Source: Lichenostomus cassidix
Taxonomy: Eukaryota; Chordata; Aves; Passeriformes; Meliphagidae
DNA length: 64,000 nucleotides
Assembly (NCBI GenBank): GCA_008360975.2
Contig: CM039184.1
Coordinates: 56,324,797-56,388,796, forward strand
Direction: 5' to 3'
Under the pieces are notes generated by a model that was given only the letters and a program-made list of their open reading frames with translations, did no database searches and had not been told where the DNA came from. Position 1 is the stretch's first letter; the number at the start of each line of letters is the position of its first letter. A program made the translations under genes and the position numbers. Of the stretch, positions 14,319 through 26,967 are shown piece after piece.

Positions 14319-17300
14319 TGTATGGATTTTATATAATACATTTACTCTTAATGTTTAATTTGTATAAATAACTAGAAATTTCTATAAGTGGAAATTAATC
14401 ATCCATTCTAGTTTCTATTCTGTAAGTAGTCTACATGATCGAAACCCAATCTAACACACTAGATAGGGATTAAAAAAGGACAGGTCTGTGTGTGCCAGAT
14501 TCTGCCTTGGATACATGTGGGTGGTTTAATCAACATGGCCCACATGTCTCTGAGACAGAATTTGGACTTATTAGACTGTCTTTTCACTGCCTTCCGTGCC
14601 ACACTATCAAATCTGACAGTAGCTTTTCTTAGGAATTGACAGATTTGTGTTTGGGTTCGAATCCTCTCAGCAGATAAGGTCTTACAGAGGTGGAGGAGCA
14701 GTCCCATGAGCATCCTGCCTTGCAGCTCTTCCAGAGAGCAGGTCACAGTACTGAAAACTGGAGCCTAGCTGTTGTCCAGCTTCGGAGAGAGATCCCTCCC
14801 TCCACATCCCAGACAGATGGACAGTGTCTGGAAGAAAACACAGCTGATATTCTCTTTCACTGGGACAATTTTGGGTAAATAGAAGTATAGGCAGAATCAC
14901 AGCAATGATATCACTAAATAACTCCATGAGGTTTTGCTTTGTGTGCACTGATTTGTTTACTTCAGTTACAGAAACATATGTTAATGAACATGCCAAGCTC
15001 TGGCTCACGCAGATGTCAGTTAGCCATGCCCAGAGATGTCAATTAACAATTAACAGAAAGCTCATGCTCTCTTCTGCAGTGCCCAGGAAGGTTCATTTGC
15101 AATCAATGGGCTGTTGTCTCCTGGCTTCCCTAGTCCCTGCATCTGGCTGAGGAGAGTTAGTTACATCTCCATTTAATTACTGAGATCCAACTGTGATAAT
15201 CTCTCAAGCAAGAGATTCTCATAGTCTGCCTAGAGCTTTATGGGACAGCTCAACATTTTGTGTTGGGAGCCAAAAAAAACCCCACAGCCCTAACCAGCAG
15301 AGTTCCTCAAGCCCATCTATAGTATGTTGATGAGATAATCAGCTGCAGGCTGCACCAGAGCTTCCAGAATGCCTTTAAGCTATAGGCAGAGGGGGTTTTT
15401 TTTAATTCTGTTGCTGATTCTGTGGATCTTTTAAAGGCTTTTTATCTTTTATATTTTTTGGTTTTATTTGTTTCTGTTTTATTACTTATTTTATAACCTA
15501 ACTTTAATTAAAGACAGAGGGCTTGACAGGATTCAAACTGCAAAAAAACCAGCCTGAAAACAATAAAACCAATATTTTCATTTCACTGATTAACACATCC
15601 ATTGTTTCTTTTCTACACCAACTCAGCGGTTATTGTACATGGTGTGTATGCGAAATCCAAGTGTGCAATCCTGAGAGCTTCTACTGTAAAGGCAACACTT
15701 GGGCAGTTCAGTGACCAACAAGGGGTTTGCCATCAAGCCCTGCTTCTGCAAAAAGGCCATGACCCTTCATTCTGTACTGGGGGCATTGGACAGCCTATCT
15801 TTGGCACACAAAGGGAGGAAATGTTCTTCTACTATTCCTAGCCCACAAATAATACCAATTTCCTGTGAACTAGAAAAACATGTTTACTTTCTATTTTACT
15901 CAAATCTTCCTTGGGGGAAAAAAACCCAACCATACAACAGTACCAACACCACCCCACCGTGTGGTGGTACCAAAATTATATTGCAAACTACATTTTTGGC
16001 TGGCTTTCTACCCACAGCTCACCTGAGGCTTGGAAAAACCCTGAACAAGTTATGAGCAATCCCATCTAGAGATCATTGGACTTTTTGGCTCAGTTTGGGA
16101 TGGAAAAATAATTCTAGAGTTAAACATATTCCTGGCAGAATGAAGTGTTTTATGCTCAGGGAAACATATTTAAAGGGGAAAATAGACAAAAGGATAGCAT
16201 GAAAATAATTATTCCTAGCATCAGGGTGAGAGAGGAACACCCTGATCATCATTGTTCCATGCCCAGGCCAAAAAGCAGGAGTGTGACCTCAGTGTATCTC
16301 TCTTTGAGAGGCAGGCATTGGGCCATTTAATGTCAGATGGTTTCATTCTATTCTTTAGAATTCCCCATGTGTGATACTTGAGGAATTATACAGAATATAA
16401 CTGTTACTGACCTATAAAGCTTCTTGCCTCTGTTCATAGATTGAGTTAATTGATTTCTGGGCCACTCATGTTTGGAAGAGTGTCACAAATCTGTCTTACT
16501 TCAATTCTAAAATAGTTTTTTGGTCTCTGATGCACAGAAAAGGTGCATGGAATCACGTGTAGCCAAGCTGTCATAAAATTGGCTGAACTTATGTCATGCC
16601 AGTGGCTGACAGCATTCTGTTTCGTGAAAAATATTCATTTCAGAGATGCCTTTCTTTTAGACATTTTCATATAAGTAACTAGTTCTTGTTGCTAAATGCA
16701 GCTGATCTTTGCCAGTTTGCTTTGCTATCTGGGCAACTGCTAGCACAAATCAAGCAAAGATTAAGTGGCAGTATCCACTTCTCATAAGAAATGGTACATC
16801 CTCAGATAGCTAGGAAGGAATCCTGCCCAGGACAAAATGGTAATTTAAAACAACATTCCAGTGATCTGGAATTAATGCCTGAATGCTGAGGGGCAGGTGA
16901 ATTTTCCTTCTACTATATACAGTATTTTTCAATGTGGGGTGTCACATTTCACATTATTAAATGGTCTTTTCTGGGTAATGGGACAGTAAAAGCCTGTTGT
17001 TATTATTTGTATAGATGAAGGTATTTTTTCCGTGTTACAAAAGTGTTGCAATTTTGTTTTTTAAATGTTTAAAAATCTGTATGCTTTGAGGTAGGGTTTC
17101 TCCCGTTTGTGGTAGGGGTATCCCTTTTGTCCTCTTTGTGGAAATCTGACTAAATTTATTAGATTTCTAAATATTTGGGTAAGAGAAAGCCACCCATTCT
17201 CAGGTATTCAGCACAGGTTTACAGAGTTTGACAGCTAAAATTTCCAATGTCTCCCTTCCCAGGAACATAGTTGCAGCCCAGTGGGGTGTCCACATGCCAA

Positions 17301-17459
17301 CTACATAGAACGATGAGATATTGTGCAGCTCAGGGCTATGTGGAATCATAGTAATTTCCATTACAAAACCCACTGGGAAGGTTCAGCCAGTGGTGCCTAC
17401 AAGAGCAGGAAACCCTTCCTTCTACACTGCTGGTGGATGTGCCTCGGATCCAGTTGGCC

Positions 17460-18130
17460 TTACGAAGGAAGGAACTTGACCTGAATGTAGAGCAAAGAAA
17501 ATGGAAGAGAAGGCAAAAAAAAGAGAGGGTGGAAATCAGGACCACATGACATTGATACGATAGAGGAGTGAGAAATAGTAATGGGGAGATGAAACGAGAA
17601 GATGTAGGATGATTGAGTAAGGGAGAGTTGGAAGTCAATGAGAAAAATACAAGGAATGAGGATGTTTGGCTGGGTGGGAGGCACAGAGGGAAAAGGTCCT
17701 CTTGACTGGTCCCTTGCTGATGAGAAGCTGAAGGAAGGAAGGATAAATGGGATTAATTTGCTGAAAGAATCTTCTTGTTACGAGTAGACAGAGTGGAAAA
17801 AGTACAGAGAAAGAACGGGGGTGTGGGGGAGGAACCCACAAAATCGAGATCCAGAAGGAGCGCTTAGGCTGCTAAGGCAGGGAGCCCTGGACAAGGAGCT
17901 GTGGAAGCCTGGCTGGGTAGGAAGGGCACTGAAAAACTGTGTGTGAAGTTGGCATTTTGGGCAGCGTGGAGGAGAACAAGGAGACTGAGACTGAGACTAA
18001 ATAACTGGGCCATCTTAAGTGAAAAGAATGAAGAAATCATGTAGATTTAGGGAAGGTCAATGAGTGTCCTTGAGGAAAAGAAAAAGGGGCAGCATTTGAG
18101 GAGGGGGGAAGATAGGGAGATAGTGGGATT
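17460..18130 (+). other. purine-skewed tract (GA-rich on the transcribed-sense strand)
   Basis: For about 670 bp the + strand is strongly enriched in A and G (many GAAGG, AGAGG and GGGGA words). The complement is therefore pyrimidine-rich and stop-poor, which produces several overlapping open frames on the minus strand. Those frames are Ser/Leu/Pro/Phe-rich, resemble no known domain and are best explained by composition. Origin is unknown. Confidence 0.6.
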
Positions 18131-21100
18131 TGAACAGTGAGCTTGGAAGATAACCCATGTAAACAACCAAAAAAACTGGAGAAAGAATAAAGCCCTGACA
18201 CCAGGAAAGGAAATTACAATAACTTCTCCATACTCAAACTGCTACTGCAAATGCTCAGCTCAGAGCTCCTGTGGCTGAGGTCTGTGTGCTGCCTCTGAGG
18301 GCTCCATGTGATTCTCCTTTAGGAAAGTGTGGTGTGGTAGCAGGGGCCCTACCCTACAAAACCATGCACGGACACACATTTTTGAACATGTATTCTGTGG
18401 ACTAAAAGCCAAGTTCCAAAAAAGTTCCAAAATATGAAGGAATTCCAACTGCAGTAGTGCATAAAGCTTCATTCAGCCCCAGTGGTGATTGGATGTGCTA
18501 TTTAGACTATGCTTTCTGTTATTGCTGTGGCTGCCACTGAAGAATTGCAAACCAAGGCCAAGCTGGCATAGAGCTTGCTCTGTGCTCTGCAAGGGGTGAA
18601 TTCACTTCACTGGCACAAGGATGGCTGAACCACATCCTGAAGAGGCCCCAAGTATCTGGCTGTCCCATAATCCTGCCTCCACATTCTTCAGGGTCCTCCT
18701 AGGAAGGATCCTTCAGCAATCACTAGCAGAAGATCCATGGTGTTGCTGAAATCTTGCTGACATACAGTGGCAGGCACAGGTGGAGTTTGTAAATCCACAC
18801 GTGAGCATGTCCATCTTTGGCAAGCAGGGAAGGAAAAGTGCCTTTGCCATGTTCTCATTCTTTTGCCCAGAGAACAATTGTATGCATGCATGCAGCAGAG
18901 CAGGGAGTGCACACACATATGGGCTTGCATACTCATCTACACAGTTATGTTTTGGAAGAGAAAAATTGAAGGAAAAGTCCTTTGCACTAAAATAGGCACA
19001 AGGTTTGTGATGATCTCTAGGCCTCATAAGAGCTATTCCACAGCCTTTTGTTGTTCTTGGAAATGCCATCTCCTGCACAAAAACAACCCCTTGTTACTGC
19101 TGTAGAGTTTCATGTTTATCCTAGAAATGAAATGATCTTTTTAAGACACGGAGTGCTTTGGGAAGGGAACCAAAACCTTGAACATACTTCAGTCTTCCAT
19201 GGCAAGGCAACATAGTGAGCTGAGGACAGGTCTGCTCATTAACATAGATTTCCATTACTCTTTCTTCTGGAGCTGAATATTTAGCTCTAAACATTTATGC
19301 TGGATATTTGCATCAGTTATTTTCAGTTTTACAGAATGACAGGGTCTGCACATGCATCTGTCGTGGAAAATCAGGTGTCATGGAGCATATCCTTGTGAGC
19401 ACCTCTATTCCTCTTCACCCTTCTGGTCTCCCACTTTGCTCTTCACAGTAGCATATCCCTGTGGCAAGCATAGATAACACTTACTAGGAAATTATTTTTA
19501 TTAAAAATGCTTACTAGTAATAAGAATCAACTATTTAATGCATCTCTAGCTTTCTTTAATGTGTTGTAGCTGTAAATACAGGGCAAAAAGCAACACCATA
19601 TGACCATGCTACTTTGGGAACAGTCTATAAACTGCAGTTAAATAGTTTCAAGATATTTATGCAGTGTGTAAGTCACATGAATAGAGGTTTATCACAATCA
19701 GTTGGAATGCTGGATTTTCATATCGCCCATTTGCTGCTTAAGATGATTAGCAGGAAATTTAATTTGCACTAATTAGCCTTAGGGGAGCAAGAAATTAACT
19801 TGATGGGTAAATTTCACTTTTTACTACATACCACACCAACATGAAGAAATTTGAGTTAAACCATGAATTAAATCCTATGCTAATACACTGGACTTCAGTT
19901 TTTCTAAATTAAATTAAAAGACTATAAAAAACTGTTATATGCATGGGTAATGGGTGGAGCTTTTTAAGGATCTAGAGTCGTATAACATTCTTTCAATGTA
20001 TTCACTGAATTGTCAGCCACTTCCAGAGAGTGTGGTATATTTTTGTACATTAAACTACATATATAATGATATCTGATATTACAGCAAAAGGTTTAACAAA
20101 TCCTTATTTTATATATTTGCATATTTTCATTATACAATATGCATTATGACTGCCTATACAATATTCCACATTGCAATGCACAGAACAAAAACATTACTCA
20201 CTACTGTGAAAATTTCATATTTTTTTATTTGCAACACCCATTTGCAAATGCATTTTTAGGTTCAGGAGCCTTTATTCATATGCTGGCAAAATTTCTATGA
20301 AAATAGCTTTTTAAGAAATCACTTTCAGAAGTATACAGCAAATGAGGGATGCATGACTCACCACACAGTCCTAACAGACAAATTAGAATTAGGAACTAAT
20401 GAACTCTAATCTTGCCTGTTGATGGTGACTTTTCTGTCTCATTGTTCCAAGAGACCATCCAGATTGCTTGGTTTTTCCCTATCAAATGGAGGCAATTTTT
20501 ATGTATCCACCACTCAAAATTACTGTGGATTGATTAATGCTTGCAAAGCAATGAGTCATTTGGTATGGAAGTATCCATCTATTATAAACTGAAGTGTTCT
20601 GTTATACCAGGCTTGTGGTTACATTCAGATTTATCTGTAAAGGAGATGGAAAGCATCAGTTGCATATGATATAATTGCCTTTGATGTCAGGGCTGCTGCT
20701 AGTTTGTGCATCTGAAGTACACTCAGAAGCTCACTCTCACTATTACATTTTTGGAATTAGGCCTTGTAAAACTTACCTGACACAGCTACTGAAGTGAGAG
20801 GTGTGTCTTCAGTGAGAGTTTTGCCCAACTAAGTATTGCTCAGTTGAGTACCTTTAGGGCACAGTTTGGGGTTCAAGTGGTGCATATAAGTGAGTTCAGG
20901 TATCTGCTCAGACTTTGTAGCCTGTGACATAAATGCTGATCTAAAGAGAGGTCTCAGACTGATCTGTGGGTAGTCATATATTGTATAACATTCTAGTTTT
21001 CCATGCTCAGGTCCTCCTTCAATCCCCAGTAGTCTGGTTTCTCAGTAGTAGCCCTCCTATTGAATCAAGAGTGCATGTGCATGGGTGTGTGTATGTATGG

Positions 21101-21592
21101 GTGGGTATATATAAATATATAAATATCAATTCACACACAGACATATATGTGTACACAACCCCCTTATATAAATGTGCTTTGCTTTTTTGGGTGTAGGAGT
21201 ATATTTCTGTCAATACACACCACTTGTATTTATACACTTACGGGTAATATTCAGCTTTTAGTAGTAATTGACATCATGTGGGTTTTTGTATAATAATTAC
21301 TTCGGGACAAAAAACCTTGCAGATGGTTTCAAGAGTGACTCTAACTTGCCATCAATGTAAAAAGATTAAATATGATGAGCCCACTCCCTCTGAATGGAGT
21401 CAGCCATTTTCTTTGATTTCAGTGGGAGCAGGCACAACTTTGTTTCTACAAAAGGGAGAGAACATGTATTATATTCGTTAAATGAAAGTTTGATTTCATT
21501 GCACTTAAAATTATTCATGTGCTGTTAGCAAATGGTTTGAGATTTTATAACCTAGAGCATTTGCTGAATTCTGCTTTGTATTTTCCTCACAG

Positions 21593-21765
21593 CAATTGGA
21601 AGAACCCTCATTCCTCGTTATTTTAGCACTGTCTTTGAAGGAGGTGTAACAGACCTGTATTACATTCTCAAGCACTCAAAAGAGTCATACCACAACTCAT
21701 CCATCACAGTGGACTGTGATCAATGCACCATGGTCACTCAGCATGGAAAACCCATGTTTACCAAG
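21593..21765 (+). CDS. LDB2: LDB2 coding exon (dimerization domain, IGRTLIPRYF...MFTK)
   Basis: This 173-nt exon starts with two bases completing a split codon (probably ACA, Thr) and then encodes 57 residues beginning IGRTLIPRYFSTVFEGG and ending QHGKPMFTK. It lies in the LDB/Chip dimerization domain, the mixed alpha/beta fold that lets LDB proteins self-associate and so bring LIM-factor complexes together. The reading frame starts at 21595. The acceptor is pyrimidine-rich with AG at 21591-21592. The donor is AAG|GTAACA at 21766. Incoming phase is one base and outgoing phase is zero. Skipping this exon would shift the frame. Residues FSTVFEGGVTDLYYILKHSK fit LDB2 better than LDB1, which as I recall has FRSIFEGGATELYY at this position. 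No break or unusual substitution is seen. Confidence 0.97.
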
Positions 21766-24700
21766 GTAACAGGGAAGACTCAATAAAGCATGTTGTTGGT
21801 TTTTTGTTTTCTTTTTTAGTGTGTATAAGGGTGAAAAATATTGGCTGTTGAATTTTTCTGGTAGACTGTTTCTAATACTGAAAGCCCTTGGAGCCATTTA
21901 ATTACTGTTTTCTATATTCATTATGTGACTGGAAAATTCTGTGGGTATCTCCTGCAATTCTCCTAGAAAGATTGCAAGAGAAGCACATAACGCCAGGTTG
22001 CCAGAACTATCAGTATTAAGTGAATTAAATTCAGCCTGCCCATCTCCTTTTCTCTGGGTTTGATTTTAAAGCAGCAGTGAGATTTCATATTGCTGGTATC
22101 TACCATTTGGGGTGGTATGCATTACATTTGATACTTACCTAGTACAATAAATCTCTAGAAAAATTGTGATTTAATACAGTAGGATGCCAATCCAAAGGAT
22201 AATGAAGTCAATGGAAGGAGTCAATTGATTGAAACACGCTCTGGGTCAAGTTAGTGAATATTCAATATTTGTAATTGATAGTGATTTATCTTCATGCATT
22301 GGGCACATCTAGTCCTGTAAATAAAATGGGTATATATATATAAAAATGCAGTACCAAAAGGGTGAAAAATAAAAATTAAAACAAAAAATTTCTTATATTA
22401 AAAAAAAAATCAGTAAACTGTTTTCAAAATGGGAGTGAATACATTTTAATACATTAACAGGAAATAATGGTTTTCCATCTTGTACCTGTTTGCCTTTAAC
22501 TTTTCTGTGAAGAAAAGAACAACAGGAGAAGGGGGAACAGAAGAAAGCAGCTAATCCATGTTGCCCTTGGCCCGCAGGACTGTGGAGGTTTTAAGTCACA
22601 GGCTATTGACTGCATCATGACCAGGTTTCCATGGTTTATGTTTTGGCACATATGTGAGTCCCATGCCTTTGCAGGGCCCTCTCTGCCCTTGGGGTGTGGC
22701 TCAGAGGCAGAGGAGGATGCTGGTGTGTGGTGCACTGCTGAGCCAGGCAGCCTGAGCCCCTCCAGCCCCTGTGGCTTACACAGACACAGAGAGACAGGGA
22801 AGAGATCTGATATTCCTGTTAGCACCTCTTTGCCACCTCCCTGCTCGTGAGGAGCTGCCAGTCCTGGCCATGTGCAGGAGATGTGCCAAAGTTACGCAGT
22901 AGCTGCTTCGCTGCTGAGCTCCCTGAAGCGATTTCTGTGTCATTTCCCTTTGTGTTAGCTTCAATGCAACAGCAAATAAAAGGGGGTTGGTTTGGGGTTT
23001 TTTAACCAGTAAATACAGAACACTTTTCTCAATTGAATTAGACTATTTTACTTATCATGGCAGCACTGGACAGTGTTGTTATTTTGGAAAGCAGGCTAGC
23101 ATCCAGCAAGTCAGAGATGGAGGAACAGAATGGACAGGGTTGGGTGCCCACCTCGAGTGAGTGGCACAGTTACCTCCTGTGGCACTGTCCTGTTGTGTGC
23201 AGTGGATCTGTCTGCTGCAGCCCTGGTACTGCACAGCTTGCCTCAGCCCTGATTATTTCTCTTGCAGATTCCAGGATAAACCTCTGTGTCCTGGTAGGAG
23301 AGTTCAGGTGGGGATGTGATTTGGATTCTAGAACAGTTAGGGGGTTTAATGCCTGTATGTTAAAAATATGACTTGTTAGTAAGAGCAAATCTGAAGTAAA
23401 ACACTGTAGTTGGTGGAATAGGGGAGAAGAGAATATATTACTCACTCAGAAATCAGTTAGAGCTGAATGTTGTCTCAGCTGTGCTTGTTTAACTTCTAGC
23501 AGAGATACTGAGGGCACAGATCTTTTACCCAAAGGTAAATTCCTACTCTCACACTATCGGTGATGGAACAAAGCAGACCTCTCATAATAAGCACTACTGT
23601 GTAGCTCCTTGGATCATATCTGAATCTGACCCAGTGAAACTACCATGGGGTGGGGGGTGGTTAATGAAAAACTACAAACTGTTTCAGTTTCACAAGCAAA
23701 TTCTCAGCTGCAAATTCACTAAGTTCTGAAAAGCAGACTGAAACACTTTTCATTATGTATTGAATCAAGAATCCGCAGAATCAAGAATCAAATGTATTTT
23801 ATTCATTTCAACATTTTGCTAGTTAGAGCAACTCACTGCATACAGAAGTATTGGATGAATATATAAAATGGCATTTCCAGTTCTTTTCAAACAAATTTGG
23901 CCAGAACATGCCTAGCAGTCAGAATATGAATAGTCCAGCTTGTCTTTAGAGGCTAAGAGGTCCTTGTAAAGTGTCATGCACTTAAAAATTATTTTATCAA
24001 GATATAAATAAATAGTATAAAGAATTTATAACAGTTCAGTGGCATAATTAAAATGTTGTAATATACTGAAGCCAAGCCTAATATGTTTGTTTATTTACCT
24101 GGGAGATGCTGCACTTTTTTCTTCAGGTAGATGAAAGTTCTAGGAGTCCTCCTAAGTCTCTGCTTTCACTGTGTTTACTCCAACTCTGGCACTCCCACTT
24201 TATGTGTAGGAAAACTGTTTTTCAACAGTTTTCAATGTTTGTGTGTCCCAGCAGACTGGCAGAGGTGGGCATTGCTTTCACCACTAAAGCTGTGAGCACC
24301 CCATGCATTCACCACTATCTTCTTGCTCCCAACAGTGGGGCCATCAGCTGGATTTTGTTGGTGAAGCCCTTGCAACTCAGCAATTTTAATCCTTACTAAT
24401 AATACTAGGCATTGCCCAGATTTGGATAAGCTTTAGGTTTCTTTTCAAGCAGCAGCTCGTGTTTGAGAAATGGTAGTTAATAAAGGGGGAACACTTGCAA
24501 AGATGCCCAGTGTTAGGAGAATGAAATTGTGAGCAATAAGGCACAGGACCTTGGTTGGTTTTCATAGGCACAAGCAGTAGAAATTCCTACAATTAATAAG
24601 TGCAGTGAAGGGGTTAAAAAGCTATTGGTTAGTTTGAGAAATGTTCTTTTTTAGTTTTTTCCTGGCCTAGTCTAGAGCAACCACGTGATACACTGAATGC

Positions 24701-24788
24701 CTGCCAGCCTCTTTCTTGTTGATCCTCCGGAGACCATCTGTGCTGGGGGCATTGATTAGAGTGTGTCTGCTGGGATTACATCTTTTCT

Positions 24789-24802
24789 GTTGCCATGCCA
24801 AC
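24789..24802. promoter_or_regulatory. RFX X-box-like imperfect palindrome (candidate site)
   Basis: GTTGCCATGCCAAC matches the RFX X-box layout GTTGCC-AT-GGCAAC with one mismatch in the second arm. Its complement contains the NFI half-site TTGGCA. Close by are CAGCTG (an E-box) and GGTTACCACAG (a RUNX-like ACCACA). This is a motif match only. Activity cannot be judged from sequence. Confidence 0.3.
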
Positions 24803-26284
24803 TAATCAGCTGATTTTGGTTACCACAGAAACAAAATGTCAGAGCTCACAGTACGGTAACATGAATTCAGCACAACAGAAAATGTTTTCTTAATTGGAGA
24901 CCCTTTTGATTTTTTGGATTCTATGTAAAAGGCAGCTTTCAGAAAAAAAAATAGCCCTTTTAAAATAAGAACTGTGCCAATTTTATTGATTAAAAGCAAT
25001 GTGTAAAATTCTACTTCATGTAAGGAAATTAAATTCCTTTATGAGATGTATAAATTTTTACCACTGTAATATGAGGAAAGTGTTTAAATTTTTCTATTGA
25101 AATTTGTTAATGCCAGTGCCTAAAATCTGCTATGAGCTTTGGCGGTTTGAGCTTAAGAGAAGAAACATTTGAGAAACCACAGGCATTATTATAAAAACTT
25201 ATTTTAAACCTGAAATATTTTCATGTTAACTGGTCAGTAACCAGGATCTTTGGCCTCGACACAGTAACATTAATACAAAATATTCTTCTTCTGTGAATCC
25301 TTATGTGTGTGCATGTGTACCCTTGTGTAATTTCTTCTCATCATAGTGCAGGTGACGTGAAAATCAAAATAAGGGTGAAACATAAGGCACATTAAATATT
25401 TGAAGGCATCACTAAGGTGTGTTGAAAAGGGCAGATGAGAACCTGTTGCAAGGTTCTCCTTCACAGGGGGTCTGCAGGAATTTGTATATATAGTATGCCT
25501 GTTAAAATTACCTATGTGTTTTTGTAGAAACAATGAGGAAAAACTACGACATTAAGTGAACTATTAACCAGAAAAGCCAAACATTGACCAAGTGAGAGCT
25601 GGGCAAGCCTGAGTTGGAGCTTGTAAAAAGGCTCAACAGACTCAGCTGAGTTGGGGATAGTTATTTTCCAATCAAATACCAGCTGTGTTAAAATTAAAGG
25701 TGCAGAAACCTTTTCTTTTTAAAGGCATTACAACTTTTTCCAAAATATCTCTGTACCCTGCACTTGCAAGTTGACTATGAACAGGAATTGTACGTGTAAA
25801 TATCCAGTTCAAATAAATCATGAGTGGTAGTTAATTTTCAAATCAGATATCATTTTCAATACTCCACAGTACCCCCAGTATATGGCTATAATACTATGCT
25901 GGGCTTGTATTTTTGACCTTAAAGAAGTCCACAGCCACAGTACTATTGCCACATAAAATTGTGGAGAGTTGTTTAAAAGTCCCCAGTAATTTATTTTATT
26001 TTTCATTTATAGGTAGTACCCACTTCCTGCATTTATTGCTCCTGTATTTTCTGTCCTTTCTTAGACAAGATTCCTGACAAAGCTGTGTGAGCCACTTTCT
26101 GTGGAAGCAGCTCCATTGTCCTGGCTCTCCTCTTCTCCCCTTGCTCTCAAACCCGAGGCAGTGCAGCTCACAGAGCCCCATGGCAGCCACCCATCTGGCT
26201 TTCCTTGGAAGAGGGGACTAATAAAACTAGATAAGAAACTAAAAAAAGCAAACAAAAACCAAAACCACAAAAAAATAAACCAAG

Positions 26285-26307
26285 CTTTTCCAAAATATTT
26301 GGAAAAG
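26285..26307. repeat. perfect 10-bp inverted repeat with 3-nt loop
   Basis: CTTTTCCAAA (26285-26294), ATA, then TTTGGAAAAG (26298-26307). The arms are exact reverse complements and the RNA of either strand could fold into a tight hairpin. It lies about 540 bp upstream of the exon starting at 26845. Confidence 0.85.
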
Positions 26308-26844
26308 ACAAGAACACTTTGAAAAGTCAAGGGAAAATTTAGGAAAAAAAACCCCAGGTTTGGCCACAGGCATTCAGGGCGCTGCCTACTCCAGCTGGAC
26401 ATGAAAGAAAGGTTTCTATGCCAAGCTATAGTAAGGAAAGGACAGCCTAAAACAGGTTGGGAATGACTGGTTCAGCAACTTGCCATCAAGTGCACTCAGT
26501 TGCACCACAGTCACCTCCACTGCAAGGTTCAGTCATTAATTAGCAGGAGCAAACTGTGAGGGGAAGAGAATTGATGCAATAAATAAGATTTAGCGCACAA
26601 TATTCTATGTTTGTAAAATGCTATAAAATCTATACCATTATAAGTTACTGTCTCTGAGGTAAGGCCTATGAAGTAATTTTCCCACATTCATTTTTTCTCC
26701 CCAAGAGAATGAAAAACAATTAATCTAGCAGAGATGAACAATAGAATACTGCTCTGATATTTCTCAGTGTTGTTTAATCGATGAGACAATACCATTGAAA
26801 ACAAAATTCCTGGGAATTTATTTAATTCATTTTATGTATTCTAG

Positions 26845-26967
26845 GTATGCACAGAAGGACGTCTTATCTTGGAGTTTACTTTTGATGATCTTATGAGAAT
26901 AAAAACATGGCACTTTACTATTAGACAATACAGAGAATTAGTCCCACGCAGCATTCTAGCCATGCAT
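26845..26967 (+). CDS. LDB2: LDB2 coding exon (dimerization domain, VCTEGRLILEF...ILAMH)
   Basis: This 123-nt exon encodes exactly 41 residues, beginning VCTEGRLILEFTFDDLMRI and ending RELVPRSILAMH. It continues the LDB dimerization domain and includes the highly conserved MRIKTWHF segment. Phase is zero on both sides: AAG|GTA joins it to the previous exon and CAT|GTAAGT is a near-consensus donor at 26968. Because the exon length is a multiple of three, skipping it would keep the frame but delete part of the dimerization fold. FTIRQYRELV distinguishes it from LDB1, which I recall as FSIRQHRELI. The acceptor is TATTCTAG, with a modest pyrimidine tract. Confidence 0.97.

Larger units (their letters stand above)
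1..21592 (+). other. LDB2: LDB2 upstream intron, 3' part (truncated by window start)
   Basis: This intron ends in a good acceptor, a pyrimidine-rich stretch (ttgtattttcctcac) followed by AG at 21591-21592. I looked for the preceding LDB2 exon (the stretch ending in ...CLEDGPKRYT) and did not find it, so the donor lies before position 1. The sequence is AT-rich and non-coding. It includes a ~40-bp direct repeat at 846-922, a moderately GC-rich patch around 3280-3600, a CR1 remnant at about 12570-13130, a palindrome cluster at 14276-14318, a purine-skewed tract at about 17460-18130 and a GT/AT-rich low-complexity stretch at about 21075-21165. Elsewhere I see only unique-looking intron sequence. 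The open frames here are short and have no recognisable protein similarity. Confidence 0.85.
21766..26844 (+). other. LDB2: LDB2 intron (~5.1 kb)
   Basis: This GT-AG intron runs from donor GTAACA to an acceptor ending TTTTATGTATTCTAG. It is AT-rich with a GC-richer patch at about 22560-22960. An A-rich, CA-interrupted low-complexity stretch lies at about 26230-26290, immediately before a 10-bp perfect hairpin at 26285-26307. The segment at about 24660-24900 contains an X-box-like motif and E-box and RUNX-like words, and could be a regulatory element. No further exon is supported. Confidence 0.9.

Noticed and set aside
14654..14664. GGTTCGAATCC, identical to the tRNA B-box (Pol III internal promoter)
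   Set aside because: The flanks do not form a T-arm beyond two or three pairs, no A-box or matching acceptor stem is found upstream, and no terminator-bounded SINE body is visible. Best treated as a chance match.
17336..17841. Several overlapping minus-strand frames rich in Ser, Leu, Phe and Pro
   Set aside because: They arise because the minus strand is pyrimidine-rich and lacks stop codons. Not evidence of a gene.
21075..21165. GT/AT-rich stretch resembling a microsatellite
   Set aside because: The repeat units are short and interrupted (gtgtgtgtatgtatgg, then atataaatatataaatat). Low complexity, not a clean array.
1..21592. Search for the preceding LDB2 exon (encoding ...FFEDDA...CLEDGPKRYT)
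   Set aside because: No matching sequence seen by eye, so that exon is taken to lie upstream of the window. A tblastn of LDB2 would settle it.
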